DNA from: Bacteroidales bacterium
GTDB taxonomy: Bacteria > Bacteroidota > Bacteroidia > Bacteroidales > VadinHA17
Reading direction: 5' to 3'
Assembly: GCA_016936695.1 (NCBI GenBank)
Contig: JAFGXK010000143.1
Span: forward strand, 1-15,659
Length of the DNA stretch: 15,659 nt
Part shown: piece by piece, positions 15,445-15,659 of the stretch
How positions within the stretch are numbered: position 1 is the stretch's first letter
Layout of the letters: each line of letters begins with the position of its first letter
The notes under the pieces: model-generated
Databases searched by the model: none
What the model saw: only the letters and a program-made list of their open reading frames with translations
What the model was told of the DNA's origin: nothing
Made by a program: the position numbers and the translations under genes

Positions 15445-15659
15445 TGAATGAAATAATCCGGAAATACTTCCCCGACCTGACAGGGTCCCAGATTACAATG
15501 TTTTCAAAGCTCGAGGAGGTCTACAGTCAGTGGAACGCCAGGATTAACGTTATCTCAAGAAAGGACTTTGATAATTTTTATACCCATCATGTGCTTCATT
15601 CTCTCGCATTGGCAAAGATCATACATTTCAGGGAAGGAACCAGGGTGCTGGATGCAGGA
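15444..15659 (+). CDS. rsmG: 16S rRNA (guanine527-N7)-methyltransferase RsmG, N-terminal part, cut by window edge
   Basis: A SAM-dependent enzyme that methylates G527 of 16S rRNA; loss in other bacteria gives low-level streptomycin resistance. Only 72 codons are inside the window, with no stop. Visible are KYFPDLTGSQ near the start, VYSQWNARINVISRKDFDNF, THHVLHSLALAKI and the beginning of the SAM-binding motif (VLDAG), all typical of the family. I chose the GTG at 15444 because it leads straight into the family-like N-terminus; the ATG at 15449 is followed at once by a stop in its own frame. The start shares a G with the sigma-factor TAG stop (TAGTG), indicating translational coupling. Confidence 0.93.
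   Translation, partial: MNEIIRKYFPDLTGSQITMFSKLEEVYSQWNARINVISRKDFDNFYTHHVLHSLALAKIIHFREGTRVLDAG

Noticed and set aside
1..15659. CRISPR array, insertion sequence, prophage, toxin-antitoxin, tRNA or riboswitch
   Set aside because: I looked on both strands and saw no regularly spaced direct repeats, transposase, integrase, terminal inverted repeats, cloverleaf sequences or recognisable aptamers; the genes are core housekeeping ones.

Overview
The window is ordinary, gene-dense chromosome from a member of the Bacteroidota, most likely Bacteroidales or a close relative. Four things point there: a MurF-alanine racemase fusion, a DUF5686 outer-membrane protein with a carboxypeptidase-regulatory-like domain, a Bacteroidota-type Tgt that lacks the usual zinc cysteines, and upstream regions carrying the Bacteroides -7 promoter element TAnnTTTG. 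I see no rRNA or tRNA genes, insertion sequences, prophage, CRISPR array or sign of recent transfer. Almost all bases are coding.

Layout. On the minus strand, tdk (1977-2561) leads into a murF/alr fusion that runs off the left edge (1-1975). Divergent from it, a plus-strand operon holds a Bacteroidota-specific protein of unknown function with an internal 11-residue tandem repeat (2680-3405), rsmI (3398-4069) and a DUF5686 outer-membrane protein (4066-6813), each overlapping the next. It converges tail-to-tail, with 4 bp overlap, on dnaB (6810-8332, minus). dnaB is split by an apparent one-base deletion in an A run near 7830. Divergent from dnaB is ispE (8544-9362), whose stop abuts that of a minus-strand cluster. 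In order of transcription this cluster is tgt (start reassigned to 13560), an LptF/LptG permease, an acyl-CoA carboxyltransferase and a small biotin carrier. Divergent from tgt, a plus-strand operon holds a membrane glycosyltransferase, an ECF-type sigma factor and the start of rsmG, cut by the right edge.

Functionally these are housekeeping genes: peptidoglycan precursors (MurF, Alr), thymidine salvage (Tdk), replication (DnaB), isoprenoid precursors (IspE), rRNA and tRNA modification (RsmI, RsmG, Tgt), LPS export (LptG-like), C3/C4 acyl-CoA metabolism (carboxyltransferase plus carrier) and envelope biogenesis (DUF5686, glycosyltransferase). I found no convincing new defence or mobile system. 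The items most worth a second look are the dnaB frameshift, the missing zinc ligands in Tgt, the carboxyltransferase/carrier pair without an adjacent biotin carboxylase or decarboxylase subunit, and the uncharacterised repeat-bearing protein upstream of rsmI.
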